DNA of 64,000 nt from Leucobacter sp. G161 (GTDB lineage Bacteria; Actinomycetota; Actinomycetes; Actinomycetales; Microbacteriaceae), in contig NZ_LOHP01000069.1 in assembly GCF_001482305.1 (NCBI RefSeq), positions 1 through 64,000 on the forward strand. The letters are read 5' to 3'. Made by a program: the position numbers and the translations under genes. This document shows, in pieces, positions 42,695 to 51,400 of the stretch. How positions within the stretch are numbered: position 1 is the stretch's first letter; every line of letters starts with the position of its first letter. The notes beneath the pieces are model-generated. The model worked only from the letters and a program-made list of their open reading frames with translations, had not been told where the DNA came from and made no database searches.

Positions 42695-43249
42695 ATGAGT
42701 GAGCGTCACCCCCTACTTGTCTTTGCACACGCTGACGAAGCGTCCGCGTTCGAGGGCGTGCCGCACCTGGTGACGGGTGTCGGCAAGGTGAACGCCGCGG
42801 TGTCGCTTGCAGCCGCGCTTCGCGAGGGCAGCATTGAACGGGTCATCGTGCTTGGCACGGCAGGTGTCGTTGGCGAGGGGGCGGATCGGTTGTCGCTCGA
42901 CACCGTCTACCAGGTGACGGGGCTTGTGCAGCATGACTTCTCGCTGCCCTCGCCCACGGTCGTGCCAGCAGGCGAGGTGCTCCTCGCGGAGACCGCGACG
43001 ATGGCGACGGGCGACCAGTTTGTGAAGGACGATGCCCAGCGATCGCACATCGCGGGCATGGGCGCGCAGCTCGTCGATATGGAAGGCTACGCGTACGCGA
43101 GTCTCTGTGCACGCTTAGGGGTGTCGCTGCAGATCTTCAAGATCCCGTCCGATTTCGCTGACAGCTCGACGACCGACGAAGAGTGGGATGAGATCGTGTT
43201 CGCAAAGAGCCGCCAGCTGCGTGCGTTCTGGGAGGATCGCCTGGGCTAG
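42695..43249 (+). CDS. Nucleoside phosphorylase-fold protein, MTA/SAH nucleosidase-like
   Basis: A 184-residue member of the PNP/UDP phosphorylase superfamily. LVTGVGKVNAAVSLAAAL, VIVLGTAGVVGEGADRL and LVDMEGYAYASLCARLGV (the Glu-Gly pair at the nucleoside site), with SDFAD near the end, fit an MTA/SAH nucleosidase (Pfs). It is shorter than the usual 230 residues, lacking part of the N-terminus, so substrate preference is uncertain. RBS GAGGAG. If active on SAH it would feed luxS at 39652. Its stop overlaps the stop of the convergent gene at CTAG. Confidence 0.8.
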   Translation: MSERHPLLVFAHADEASAFEGVPHLVTGVGKVNAAVSLAAALREGSIERVIVLGTAGVVGEGADRLSLDTVYQVTGLVQHDFSLPSPTVVPAGEVLLAETATMATGDQFVKDDAQRSHIAGMGAQLVDMEGYAYASLCARLGVSLQIFKIPSDFADSSTTDEEWDEIVFAKSRQLRAFWEDRLG

Positions 43250-43509
43250 GCGGAACGCACGCCAACCGCGCCACGCTGGTCGCTGCCCGCACCGAATTCG
43301 CGGCTGATCGGGGCGGGGGCCGAGGTGATCGGCTGGAGCTCGACGCGGCGTGCTCCGCAGCCGTGGCAGTGCACGTATCGCACCACGCCGTCTGCGGTGC
43401 GGTGGCTGGACTCAGTGCGCCAAGCATGGCTGTGTTCTGGTGTGGGGAGCGTGACGCGTGGCCGAGCAGCGCGGGGCGTCGTGATTTCTTGCTGGGTCTG
43501 TACGTTCAT
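43246..43509 (-). CDS. Small putative zinc-ribbon protein
   Basis: An 87-residue protein. The middle contains HSHAWRTESSHRTADGVVRY, then VHCHGCGARRVEL, where CHGC plus nearby His residues may bind a metal. Ends are Pro/Ala-rich. Related short proteins are found in actinobacteria with no assigned role. It is convergent with the nucleosidase gene, sharing 4 nt (both stops use the palindrome CTAG), and divergent from the CGNR protein. Start ATG at 43509; weak promoter evidence (CACGCT 6 nt before). Confidence 0.7.
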   Translation of the reverse strand: MNVQTQQEITTPRAARPRVTLPTPEHSHAWRTESSHRTADGVVRYVHCHGCGARRVELQPITSAPAPISREFGAGSDQRGAVGVRSA

Positions 43510-43534
43510 GGTTCTAGCGTGATGTAATGCCCTT

Positions 43535-44059
43535 ATGCATCTCAACCCTTACGGAACGTACGCCGTGCAACTCGCAGCCTCGCTCGCGAACGACTGGCCA
43601 GCGGATCGCAGCGGGATCGAGGCACGCACACGCGAATTCGGGATGACGATGGCGTTCCTCGAGGATGCCGAGGACGTCGACGCCCACAGCGGCACGCGCG
43701 AGGTCATCGACGAGTGGCTGCGCGTCGTGGACGCGGCCACGCCTGAACTGCGCGCCGAGATTCTCAACCGCCACATGAGCGAGGCCGCCGCATTCCCGCA
43801 GCTCGTGAATCACGACGACGAGGGATGGCACCTGCACTACCGCGACGATCGGCAGTCGCTGCCAGGGGTATTACGCTCGGTGATTCCTGTTGGCACGGCG
43901 CTGCACCTCACGACCCGCGGCATCACCCGCCTCGGTCGCTGCACCGCGGAGCCGTGCACGAACGTGATCGTCGACGTCACACGGAATGGCCGGCAGCGCT
44001 TCTGCTCGGTGCGCTGCGCAAACCGGGCCGCGGTTCGCCGGCACCGCGCCCGCGGCTGA
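43535..44059 (+). CDS. CGNR zinc-finger protein (ABATE domain)
   Basis: A 174-residue probable transcription regulator. The N-terminal part, YAVQLAASLANDWP and further helices, matches the ABATE ligand-binding-like domain. The C-terminal CGNR finger is GRCTAEPCTNVIVDVTRNG, followed by QRFCSVRCANRAAVRRHR, with all four cysteines. The typical CGNR residues here read CANR, a normal variant. No operon partner; target unknown. Confidence 0.88.
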   Translation: MHLNPYGTYAVQLAASLANDWPADRSGIEARTREFGMTMAFLEDAEDVDAHSGTREVIDEWLRVVDAATPELRAEILNRHMSEAAAFPQLVNHDDEGWHLHYRDDRQSLPGVLRSVIPVGTALHLTTRGITRLGRCTAEPCTNVIVDVTRNGRQRFCSVRCANRAAVRRHRARG

Positions 44060-44068
44060 AGCCTCGGC

Positions 44069-45181
44069 CTATTCGGGACCTGACACCGGTCGCGGTCGCT
44101 TGCTGTGCTCGGTTGCCGCGTTGTCCCCGGAGAGCCAGCGCAGCCACAGCGTCGCCGGATCGCGTTCGAGGATGAGCGCACGCACGAGCAGGGTGAGCGG
44201 AATTGCGAGGATCGCGCCGAGCGGGCCGATGATGAAAGTCCAAAACAGTACCGAGGCGAAGCTTAGGGTGAGGCTCAGACTCACGGCATCGCTCACGAAC
44301 TTTGGCTGGATGAGCACCTGCAGCAGCACGTTCGCGATCGCGTAGACGGCGATGACCGCGAGCATCAACGGCCAGCCGCCGACTACCAGTGCGAGGAGTG
44401 CTGGCGGCACGAGGCCCAGTACGAAGCCAATGTTTGGGACAAAGTTTGTGACGAATGACAGGATGGCCCAGACGAGCGGCGCAGGGATACCGAGGGCCCA
44501 GAGCGCGAATCCGTCGACGACGGCCACGAGCAGGCCAAATCCCGCGTTCACGACGTAGTAGCGGCGGACGTTGCCGTTGAAGTGCGCGAAGCGCCGCACG
44601 CGCGGCGCGGCCGAGGGGCCGAAGGACCTGGTGGCCTTCGCGAAGCGGCCAGCGTCGGCCGCCATGAAGATTGCGTACGCGAAGATGAAGAAGAGCGCGG
44701 TGAGGATGCCGAAGATGCTGCTACCCAGCGACGTTGCGTAGCTGATGATGCGGGACGGGGTGAGCATCGACGTGAGTGCGTCGGTGATCTGGGCGCTGAG
44801 CCCGAGCGAGGTGAAGAACTCAAACAGCGTGTCGGCGGTCGCCCGAAGCTCGGGACTGTACGCGATGACGAGTTGGGTGAACTCGGCCGTTGCAAACGCG
44901 AGCATCCCGGCGAGCACCAGCAGCACCGCCCATGACAGCGCGACGACGAGTGTCGTGGAGATCCAGCTCGGCCAGCCCATGCGATCGAAGGGGCGCCTGA
45001 GCGGACTGCATATGATGACGATGACGGCGGCAAGCGCCAGGGGCCCAATGATCTCGCGCCCGTTCGACACTCCGGCGAGCACGACCACGGCCCCGGCGAG
45101 CCCAAGCAACACAACGACCGACGGGGGGAGACCCGGGCGCGAGGAGGGGCCAGCGGGTGTAGGGGTCGTGGCGTCGCTCAT
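44069..45181 (-). CDS. AI-2E family transporter (UPF0118), second copy
   Basis: A 370-residue membrane protein of the same superfamily as the gene at 29728. Helices PPSVVVLLGLAGAVVVLAGV and IIGPLALAAVIVIICSPLRR at the N-terminus, the long extracytoplasmic segment, GIPAPLVWAILSFVTNFVPN and IGFVLGLVPPALLALVVGG near the C-terminus, then LQVLIQPKFVSDAVSLS. It is closer to the TqsA/YhhQ-like branch than the first copy. The ATG is 6 nt after TACGCT on the minus strand. Convergent with the CGNR gene. Confidence 0.87.
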   Translation of the reverse strand: MSDATTPTPAGPSSRPGLPPSVVVLLGLAGAVVVLAGVSNGREIIGPLALAAVIVIICSPLRRPFDRMGWPSWISTTLVVALSWAVLLVLAGMLAFATAEFTQLVIAYSPELRATADTLFEFFTSLGLSAQITDALTSMLTPSRIISYATSLGSSIFGILTALFFIFAYAIFMAADAGRFAKATRSFGPSAAPRVRRFAHFNGNVRRYYVVNAGFGLLVAVVDGFALWALGIPAPLVWAILSFVTNFVPNIGFVLGLVPPALLALVVGGWPLMLAVIAVYAIANVLLQVLIQPKFVSDAVSLSLTLSFASVLFWTFIIGPLGAILAIPLTLLVRALILERDPATLWLRWLSGDNAATEHSKRPRPVSGPE

Positions 45182-45209
45182 GCACTCAGCGTAATGGAAC
45201 CGGCCTGGG

Positions 45210-46175
45210 TTACGACCACTTCGGTCGCGGCGGCTGCCACGCGGCGAGCTTCGTGAAGAGTTCTGCGGGGTCGGTCGCGACGATGAGCGAGGCGCGTGCC
45301 GCAGGCGAGGAGAAACCCGCTTCGACCATCGCGTCGAGCGCAGCAAGTAGCGGCTGCCAGTACCCGTTCACGTCGAAGATCGCGACCGGCTTCTGGTGGA
45401 TCCCGAGGGTCGCCCATGTCCACACCTCGAAGATTTCCTCGAGTGTGCCGGGGCCGCCGGGGAGCGCGACGAAGGCGTCGGTGAGCTCGGCCATGCGGCG
45501 CTTGCGTTCTGGCATGGACGAGACGACCTCGAGCCGGGTGAGGCCCGTGTGCCCGGTTTCGCCGGCGAGGAGCGACTCGGTGATGACGCCGAAGACCTCG
45601 CCGTCGTTCGCGAGTACGGCGTCGGCGACGGTGCCCATGAGGCCCACCTTCCCGCCGCCGTAGACGAGGTCGATGCCGGCGTGAGCCATGGCGGCGCCAA
45701 ACTCACGGGCCGCCGATGCAAACTCCGGGGAGTTGCCGAGCGCGGATCCCGTGAACACGGCAAGCCGCTGCGGCGCTCGGATGCCCGCCGCAAGCGCGGG
45801 GAACACGTGCTCCGTGTTCAGCGGGGCCATCGCGGGATGATCCTGGGTGGGATCTACCCACTCGAGATGTTCGATCTCGGCGAGCGGCCGATCCACCGCG
45901 ACGAACGGGTGCTCGAATACGTGCGCGACAACGTCGCGCCCCGGCTCGTTCGCGGCCGGCGAGCGGAACTCGCCGAGGCCGCGCAGCCGCAGCGGATCAA
46001 GCTGGACGCCGAGCTCCTCAGCGAACTCGCGGATCGCGGTGTCGCGTGGATCCTCGCCGGGCTCCGGCTTGCCGCCTGGCAGCATGAGCGTCGAGGTGCC
46101 GCGCTTGCGCACGTTGAGCACCCTGCCCTCGGGGTCGCGCATGACAACGGCGCTCACCCGGATGGCATCGCTCAC
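45210..46175 (-). CDS. Nudix hydrolase fused to LOG-type phosphoribohydrolase
   Basis: A 321-residue two-domain enzyme. Residues 1 to about 130 form a Nudix domain with an intact box, GGKPEPGEDPRDTAIREFAE followed by ELG. From about residue 135 a LOG/TIGR00730 Rossmann domain has FTGSALGNSPEF, YGGGKVGLMG, SMPERKRRMAE and PGGPGTLEE, the catalytic motifs of cytokinin-riboside 5'-monophosphate phosphoribohydrolases, which release the base from nucleoside monophosphates. A Nudix step upstream (NDP/NTP-like to NMP) would logically feed it. GTG overlaps the pirin-GNAT stop by 4 nt. Confidence 0.85.
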   Translation of the reverse strand: MSDAIRVSAVVMRDPEGRVLNVRKRGTSTLMLPGGKPEPGEDPRDTAIREFAEELGVQLDPLRLRGLGEFRSPAANEPGRDVVAHVFEHPFVAVDRPLAEIEHLEWVDPTQDHPAMAPLNTEHVFPALAAGIRAPQRLAVFTGSALGNSPEFASAAREFGAAMAHAGIDLVYGGGKVGLMGTVADAVLANDGEVFGVITESLLAGETGHTGLTRLEVVSSMPERKRRMAELTDAFVALPGGPGTLEEIFEVWTWATLGIHQKPVAIFDVNGYWQPLLAALDAMVEAGFSSPAARASLIVATDPAELFTKLAAWQPPRPKWS

Positions 46176-47617
46176 GCGGCGGGCCAGTCGACTGCGTCTT
46201 CGAACTCGGGATGCTTCTTCAGCCAGGCGACGACAAACGGGCAGTACGGCACGATCCGCAACCCTGCGTCGCGGGTGTCCGCGAGCGCCTCGGAGACGAG
46301 CGTGCCGGCGAGGCCGCGGCCGCCAAACTTTTCGTCGATTTCAGTATGGACAAAGGCCCTGCCCTCGTCGCGCGCGGTCGGACGGTACGCGGTAAAGCCA
46401 GCAAGCTTCTCGCCCTCGTAGATGGCGTAGCGCCGTTCATCTGGCTCGTGCACGACGAGAATTGGTTCGGAAATTTCGGGTACCTCGGTTTCGCGCTGAG
46501 TGGTCGGGGGAGTCGGTTCGGTGGCCGTGGGCGCCATCTCTGGCGGAGCAGCCGGCGAAGTCGTGTTCGTCGTGGTGGCGATCGTTGGCGTCGCTTCGGG
46601 GAGCGGCGGCAGCTGGCTGCGTGGGAGGAGTCGCGCGGTGGGCAGCACGGGTGCTGGCAGCGGCGGTTCGGGCTCGCCGTCTGGGAGTCCGTAGCGGTCG
46701 CCTGCGGGGAGAGGCCCTGCTGCAGCGATCTCGAGCGTGGCCTGCCACGCATCGCGTGCCGCCGCGACTTCCTCGTGGCTGCCGCCGATGAAGTTCCACC
46801 ACATCACGAGCTCTTCGCGCAGCGGTTCGCCGCCGATGAGGAGGATCCTTGCCCCCTCGTGCCCGGCTGTGAGCCGGAGCGTGTCGCAGCCTGCGGCAGC
46901 GTAGCCGAGGTCTGCGGGGCTGAGGATCGTACCGCTGCCGCTACCCGGGGCGAGCGTGAGCTGGCCGCGGTCGACGAGTACGCCGTGTTCGTGGCGTGGA
47001 TCCACCCCGATATCGAGCGCGGCACCCGGCTCGAGCGCGAGCTCCGCTCCGACGAGCGGGGTGTGCGTGTTGACCGGTGAGGTGTGGCCGAGCAGTGAGC
47101 CGAGGAAGACCTGTGCCGTGTACCCGGCACCGCTGATGATGGGCGGCGCATAGTGGTCGAAGCGCTTCGCGATGCCGCGGGCGCGCTCGGGGAGCGCAAC
47201 CCAGAGCTGCGCGCCGTGCAGCACGGTGGTGTCGGGGGTGGATCGCTCGGAGTGGCTGATTCCCGAGCCCGCGGTCATGAGATTGAGTTCGCCCGGCCGC
47301 ACCTTCGCGTGGTTGCCGGCGCTGTCGCGGTGCTCGATCGTGCCCGCGAACAGCCAGCTCACGGTCTGCAGCCCGATGTGCGGGTGGGCGGCGACGTTCA
47401 TGCCGCCGGTCGCCGCGACATCGTCAGGGCCGTAGTGGTCGAGGAAACACCAGGCGCCGATGAGGCTCCTGCTGCGCTGCGGGAGGGTGCGGCGGACGTT
47501 CATTCCACGGAGGCCCCCGAGCGGGACGTCGCGCGGATCGAGGACCTCAACGTCCCCAGGGTGGCCGGAGCCCGGGGCGCAGACGCGCTCGGTCGGTTCG
47601 GTCTCAAGATTGCTCAT
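46172..47617 (-). CDS. Pirin fused to GNAT acetyltransferase
   Basis: A 481-residue fusion. The N-terminal pirin cupin has the iron ligands in AAHPHIGLQTVSWLF and GSGISHSERS (His-Ser-Glu), and the second cupin follows to about residue 300. A Pro/Thr/Ala-rich linker of about 85 residues precedes a C-terminal 90-residue GNAT-like domain (YAIYEGEKLAGFTAY, HTEIDEKFGGRGLAGTLVSE, GLRIVPYCPFVVAWLKKHPE), the YjdJ-type small acetyltransferase. Pirins can have quercetinase or regulatory roles; the fusion suggests a combined oxidative or acetylation function. RBS AAAGGAG. It is co-translated with the Nudix-LOG gene downstream. Confidence 0.88.
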   Translation of the reverse strand: MSNLETEPTERVCAPGSGHPGDVEVLDPRDVPLGGLRGMNVRRTLPQRSRSLIGAWCFLDHYGPDDVAATGGMNVAAHPHIGLQTVSWLFAGTIEHRDSAGNHAKVRPGELNLMTAGSGISHSERSTPDTTVLHGAQLWVALPERARGIAKRFDHYAPPIISGAGYTAQVFLGSLLGHTSPVNTHTPLVGAELALEPGAALDIGVDPRHEHGVLVDRGQLTLAPGSGSGTILSPADLGYAAAGCDTLRLTAGHEGARILLIGGEPLREELVMWWNFIGGSHEEVAAARDAWQATLEIAAAGPLPAGDRYGLPDGEPEPPLPAPVLPTARLLPRSQLPPLPEATPTIATTTNTTSPAAPPEMAPTATEPTPPTTQRETEVPEISEPILVVHEPDERRYAIYEGEKLAGFTAYRPTARDEGRAFVHTEIDEKFGGRGLAGTLVSEALADTRDAGLRIVPYCPFVVAWLKKHPEFEDAVDWPAA

Positions 47618-47639
47618 GCTGAACTCCTTTCGGAGGATC

Positions 47640-48095
47640 TTAGCCCCTCGGCACCGGCGGGCCGAGCCAGAGGAGTACCACGAAGACGATCGCGACGAGC
47701 GCCGCGATGAGGGCGATCGAGAGGATCGGGCGGCGCAGGATCCAGGCTTGGACGTGTTCGACGAAGCCGTGTGGCGCGTCGCCACCAGGTGCGAGCCGCC
47801 AGGGGCCTGCGAGCTTATCGCGCTTGTCGAGCCAGCGCTCGAACGGATAGGTGGCGAAAGGGATCACCGCGAGCAGCAGCCCCGTGACGCCGATGCCCGC
47901 GCGCCAGCGCTGGTTGATCCAGACGAACACGGTGGTGACGCAGTAGGCGAGGAAGACGAAACCGTGGAGGCCGCCCGCGATGCGCACAGCGCCGTCGGTC
48001 ATCCCGGTCGCGCGGAGGATGAGCGCGGCGATGAGGCCCGCCCAGGTGATCACTTCTGCGGTAGCGAACAGGCGGAACAGATTTCTCGGGCTCAT
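47640..48095 (-). CDS. DUF3817 membrane protein
   Basis: A 151-residue protein with about four membrane helices. It opens SPRNLFRLFATAEVITWAGL, has GGLHGFVFLAYCVTTVFVW (the conserved HGFVF block of the DUF3817 family) and ends with a third hydrophobic segment LSIALIAALVAIVFVVLLW. The ATG at 48095 has GGGAG 8 nt upstream. First gene of a minus-strand set with pirin-GNAT (22 nt downstream) and Nudix-LOG. Function unknown. Confidence 0.85.
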   Translation of the reverse strand: MSPRNLFRLFATAEVITWAGLIAALILRATGMTDGAVRIAGGLHGFVFLAYCVTTVFVWINQRWRAGIGVTGLLLAVIPFATYPFERWLDKRDKLAGPWRLAPGGDAPHGFVEHVQAWILRRPILSIALIAALVAIVFVVLLWLGPPVPRG

Positions 48096-48343
48096 AGTGA
48101 CTCCCATCTTGCCGCATCCGGATGAGAAGTGGGGCGCGTGGCGAAGGTAACGATCTTGACAAGGAATGGAGTCCTCGAGAGACTTCTCACAGAAGTTCCG
48201 TGAGGCAGAACTTGCAAACATCGCACACACGTTCCGCCTCGTGGAACCCCGTGTCCGGGAATTAAAACTGCAGGTCCGCGAAGATTTACGTTCGAATGCT
48301 ATGACTTGACTATTCCAGTACATCAACTTCTGTAGCGCAGAGT

Positions 48344-48365
48344 GTTCACATTGTGTTCACCTCGA
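48344..48365 (+). promoter_or_regulatory. PHO-box-like direct repeats upstream of the surface protein gene
   Basis: Two adjacent 11-nt units, GTTCACATTGT (48344-48354) and GTTCACCTCGA (48355-48365), the spacing of PhoP direct-repeat units. The same core appears upstream of pit (26387-26408). It ends 17 nt before the -35 hexamer. Confidence 0.5.
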
Positions 48366-48382
48366 AACGCCACAGAGCCGGC

Positions 48383-48411
48383 TTGCTTTCGTGAGTGATG
48401 ACGCTTATCGT
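48383..48411 (+). promoter_or_regulatory. Promoter of the surface protein gene
   Basis: -35 TTGCTT (48383-48388), 17-nt spacer, -10 TATCGT (48406-48411). A start near 48418 gives a leader of about 63 nt to the ATG at 48481. Confidence 0.5.
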
Positions 48412-48480
48412 CTTCGAATACGCTTCGAGTTTTTTGGGGACTCGAGAAGCACACCAGCATCAGTGGGGATGGGGAATCGC

Positions 48481-51400
48481 ATGTCACGACGTGGGCAGCA
48501 ACGTAAGTCAGTTACACCGGCGAGGAGTTCGCGACGCCGAAACCTCGGCAGAGGGTTTGCCATGCTTGTGGCAGCGGCGGTGATGTACACCGGCCTTCCG
48601 ACCGCGGCATTCGCCGCCGTCGTGCCGCCCTCGACGGAGAGCTCGCTGGAGAGCGCCGTCGTCGATGCGCCCGCAGAGCTCACTCCCGGGGAGGGCGGCA
48701 CTGCGAGCCCCACGCCCGGGGACGAGAGCGGCGAGATTGCCGCACCGGAATCGCCGGCCGAGGAGGGCGCTGAGACTCCGGCCACGCCCGCGCCAGAGGT
48801 CCCGGTCGAAGAATCTGAGGAAGCTGACGCTCCCGATGCCCCTGCCGCTGCGGCTCCGCTGGCGGCGCCACTCGCCGCAGCACCCGACCAAAACGGCGGG
48901 CCAGGTAACGCCTCAAATCCCTCTGACAAGCAAATCATCATCAATGTGAGCGCATTGTCAGACCGGACTGGTCCGACTGCAGTTGCCAGCCTCGCTGGCG
49001 TAACGTACAGCGCCTACGAAGCGACAAGTCTGACGAACCAAACACAGACGACGCCGACAGCAACCTGTACAACGGATGCAAACGGGCAGTGCTGGATGAA
49101 AGTGCCGACACGTGGGAGCAAGAGCAGCTCCGCTGGCTACCTCGTACAGGCGGACGCCGCACCGACCGGCTGGGAACTCCTGCCCCGGCTGGTCACCGAC
49201 AATGGCAGCTCGGTCACAACCCAAAGCTATTCCTTCTACACGGGCGCAGCAAACAGCAAGAACTCGGCCAGCGCCAGAACGATCGCGGTTCCGGGAACGA
49301 AGAGCGATGGAACACGGACGAGCACAGGCAACTGGGCGACCGCTCGCGTGAACCCTCAGCTGGACCCTGTGTGTGGCATTGACGTTGCGCTGCTCGTAGA
49401 TCTCTCGGGGTCGGTGAAGAATGCTGGGGCAGTGCAACAGGTTCGTGACGCCTCTTCGGCAGTCGTGAACGCGTTGGTTGGCACCCCATCGAAAATTGCG
49501 CTTCACACCTTTGGCAACACTTCTCCCGCCTGGGGCAACAGCAACGACAACATGGCTCTGAGGAGCGTTGCGACGCAGGAGGAAGCAACGTTTGTGCTGA
49601 ACAAGGCGCAAGGGCTCACTGCCCCAGCCACGGGCGAAGCGACGAACTGGGACCGTGGCCTCTGGGGGCTGAACCCGATGGCGAGCGCAGGTGAACTCGA
49701 CCTCGTGATCATGATCACCGACGGCATGCCAACAACGTATGCGGGAGGGGCGCCAGACGGAGACGTCACGCGCTTCATCACGATGGAGAACTCGATCGCC
49801 TCGGCGAACGCGATTAAGAGCCACGGTGTGGGCATCATCGCTGTCGGCGTTGGCGGTGGGATCTCCGGAGCCGCGGAAAATCTCCGCGCGATCTCCGGGC
49901 CGGTAGCCGGTCAGGACTACTACCAGGTCGCGAATTGGGACGACCTCGCAGCACAGATGAAAGCGCTGTCCTCGAAGAACTGTGAGGGCACGGTCAACGT
50001 CGTCAAACAGGTGATTCCGGTCGGCGGCACTGTTGCTGATGCTGAGCCGCGCGCGAACTGGGGATTCACCGCCACAGCTCCCACCGCGTCAGTACGCACC
50101 GATGCCAAGGGCAGCACCTTCTCGACGAGCGCGCAGGGCGTGACCGGGAGCACAGGCGCCCTCGGATTCCGGTCGAGCTTCGAAGGAACGAATCAGGCCG
50201 GCAGGAAACTCAGCATCACCGAGTCTCTGACGGGCCAGTACAGCATCGTGCCGCAGGACGGCCAGAACGCCGTGTGCACGCGAACTGACACGAAAAAGCC
50301 AGTCACAGTGACAAACACCGGTACGGCCACAAACCCCGGCTTCACTGTTGATCCGATCCAGAATGCGACCGTTTCATGCGTGGTGTACAACCAGACGCAG
50401 GATCTTTCCGCCAAGCTCCGCGTCGACAAGGTCTGGAAGATTGATGCGGACGGTGACGGAAAGTTTGAAGAGACGACCGACCCCAACGTGGCACCGAAAT
50501 CTATCCCGGGTCTCAGCGCTTCGCTACAGCTCTCAGGGAATCCTGGGCTCCCCAGCGGCGGCGTGAACTTCGGGCAAGCGATTCCGAACCTTGCCCTGAA
50601 CTCGACGGTGGGCGTCTCCGAGAAGGTCACTGGGCTTCCCCCCCTCTGCACCAACACAGCTACGTTTAGTCCCGTGCTCGATAACGGGCTCACCAAGCTC
50701 ACGAAGACGAGTAAGCAGGGCGTGAACGAGGTCACCCTCACAAACAGCGTGACGTGTGAACAGCCGAAGCTGACGCTTGAGAAGCGGCTCTCTCACGGGC
50801 AGACCCCGGTGACCGATTGGACCCTCAACGCGATCGCTCCGAAGGACGCGCTCGCAGGCCCGAGTGGTAAGTCAGGCAAAGCCGATGCAACCGCGCCGGT
50901 GACCGCAGGAACCAACTATGCGCTCGCTGAAGCACCGGGAACCCCCGAAGCTGAGGGCTACACCCAGCAGTGGGCACCCACATCCCAGGTTGCCTGGGCC
51001 GCAAACCACAAGGCCGGCGCGACCGGATCGTGGGAGTGCGTGGCAGCAACCAGCGTGAAAGACGGGGTACCCACCTGGGGCACCTCCGTCGTCGACGGTG
51101 CAAACGGTGGCGTCACGGTTGACGCTGGCGAGTGGCTGAAGTGCACCGCTGTCAACGATCCGAAGCCCACGCTCCAGCTCGTGAAGCAGGTGCAGGTCGG
51201 CGACGAACTGCAGACGGTTCCCGTCGGCGATGAGCGCTGGACGCTGTCAGCCACGTGGACCCCGCCGGGCGCGGGCGACGAAGGCGCGATCACCCCGTTC
51301 CCCGGAGAACAGCAGCCCCTGCAGGGCGCTGGCGGTGTCAAGGCAACGCACGTGCTGCCCGGTCACTACTCGCTCAGCGAGTCTGCGGAGCAGAACGGCT

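Larger units (their letters stand above)
48096..48480. other. 385-nt intergenic region upstream of the giant surface protein
   Basis: An AT-richer stretch with the DUF3817 promoter on one side and, toward the surface gene, PHO-box-like direct repeats (48344-48365) and a TTGCTT/TATCGT promoter (48383-48411). No gene is seen in it, although a GTG at 48391 in the frame of the giant gene opens 30 more codons. Confidence 0.7.

Noticed and set aside
29728-45181. Assigning the two AI-2E permeases as AI-2 exporters because luxS is present
   Set aside because: The family name is historical, many members are cation antiporters, and neither gene is in an operon with luxS.
48391-48480. Start of the giant protein at GTG 48391
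   Set aside because: It lies within the promoter and lacks an SD; the ATG at 48481 has one and is followed by a proper signal peptide.
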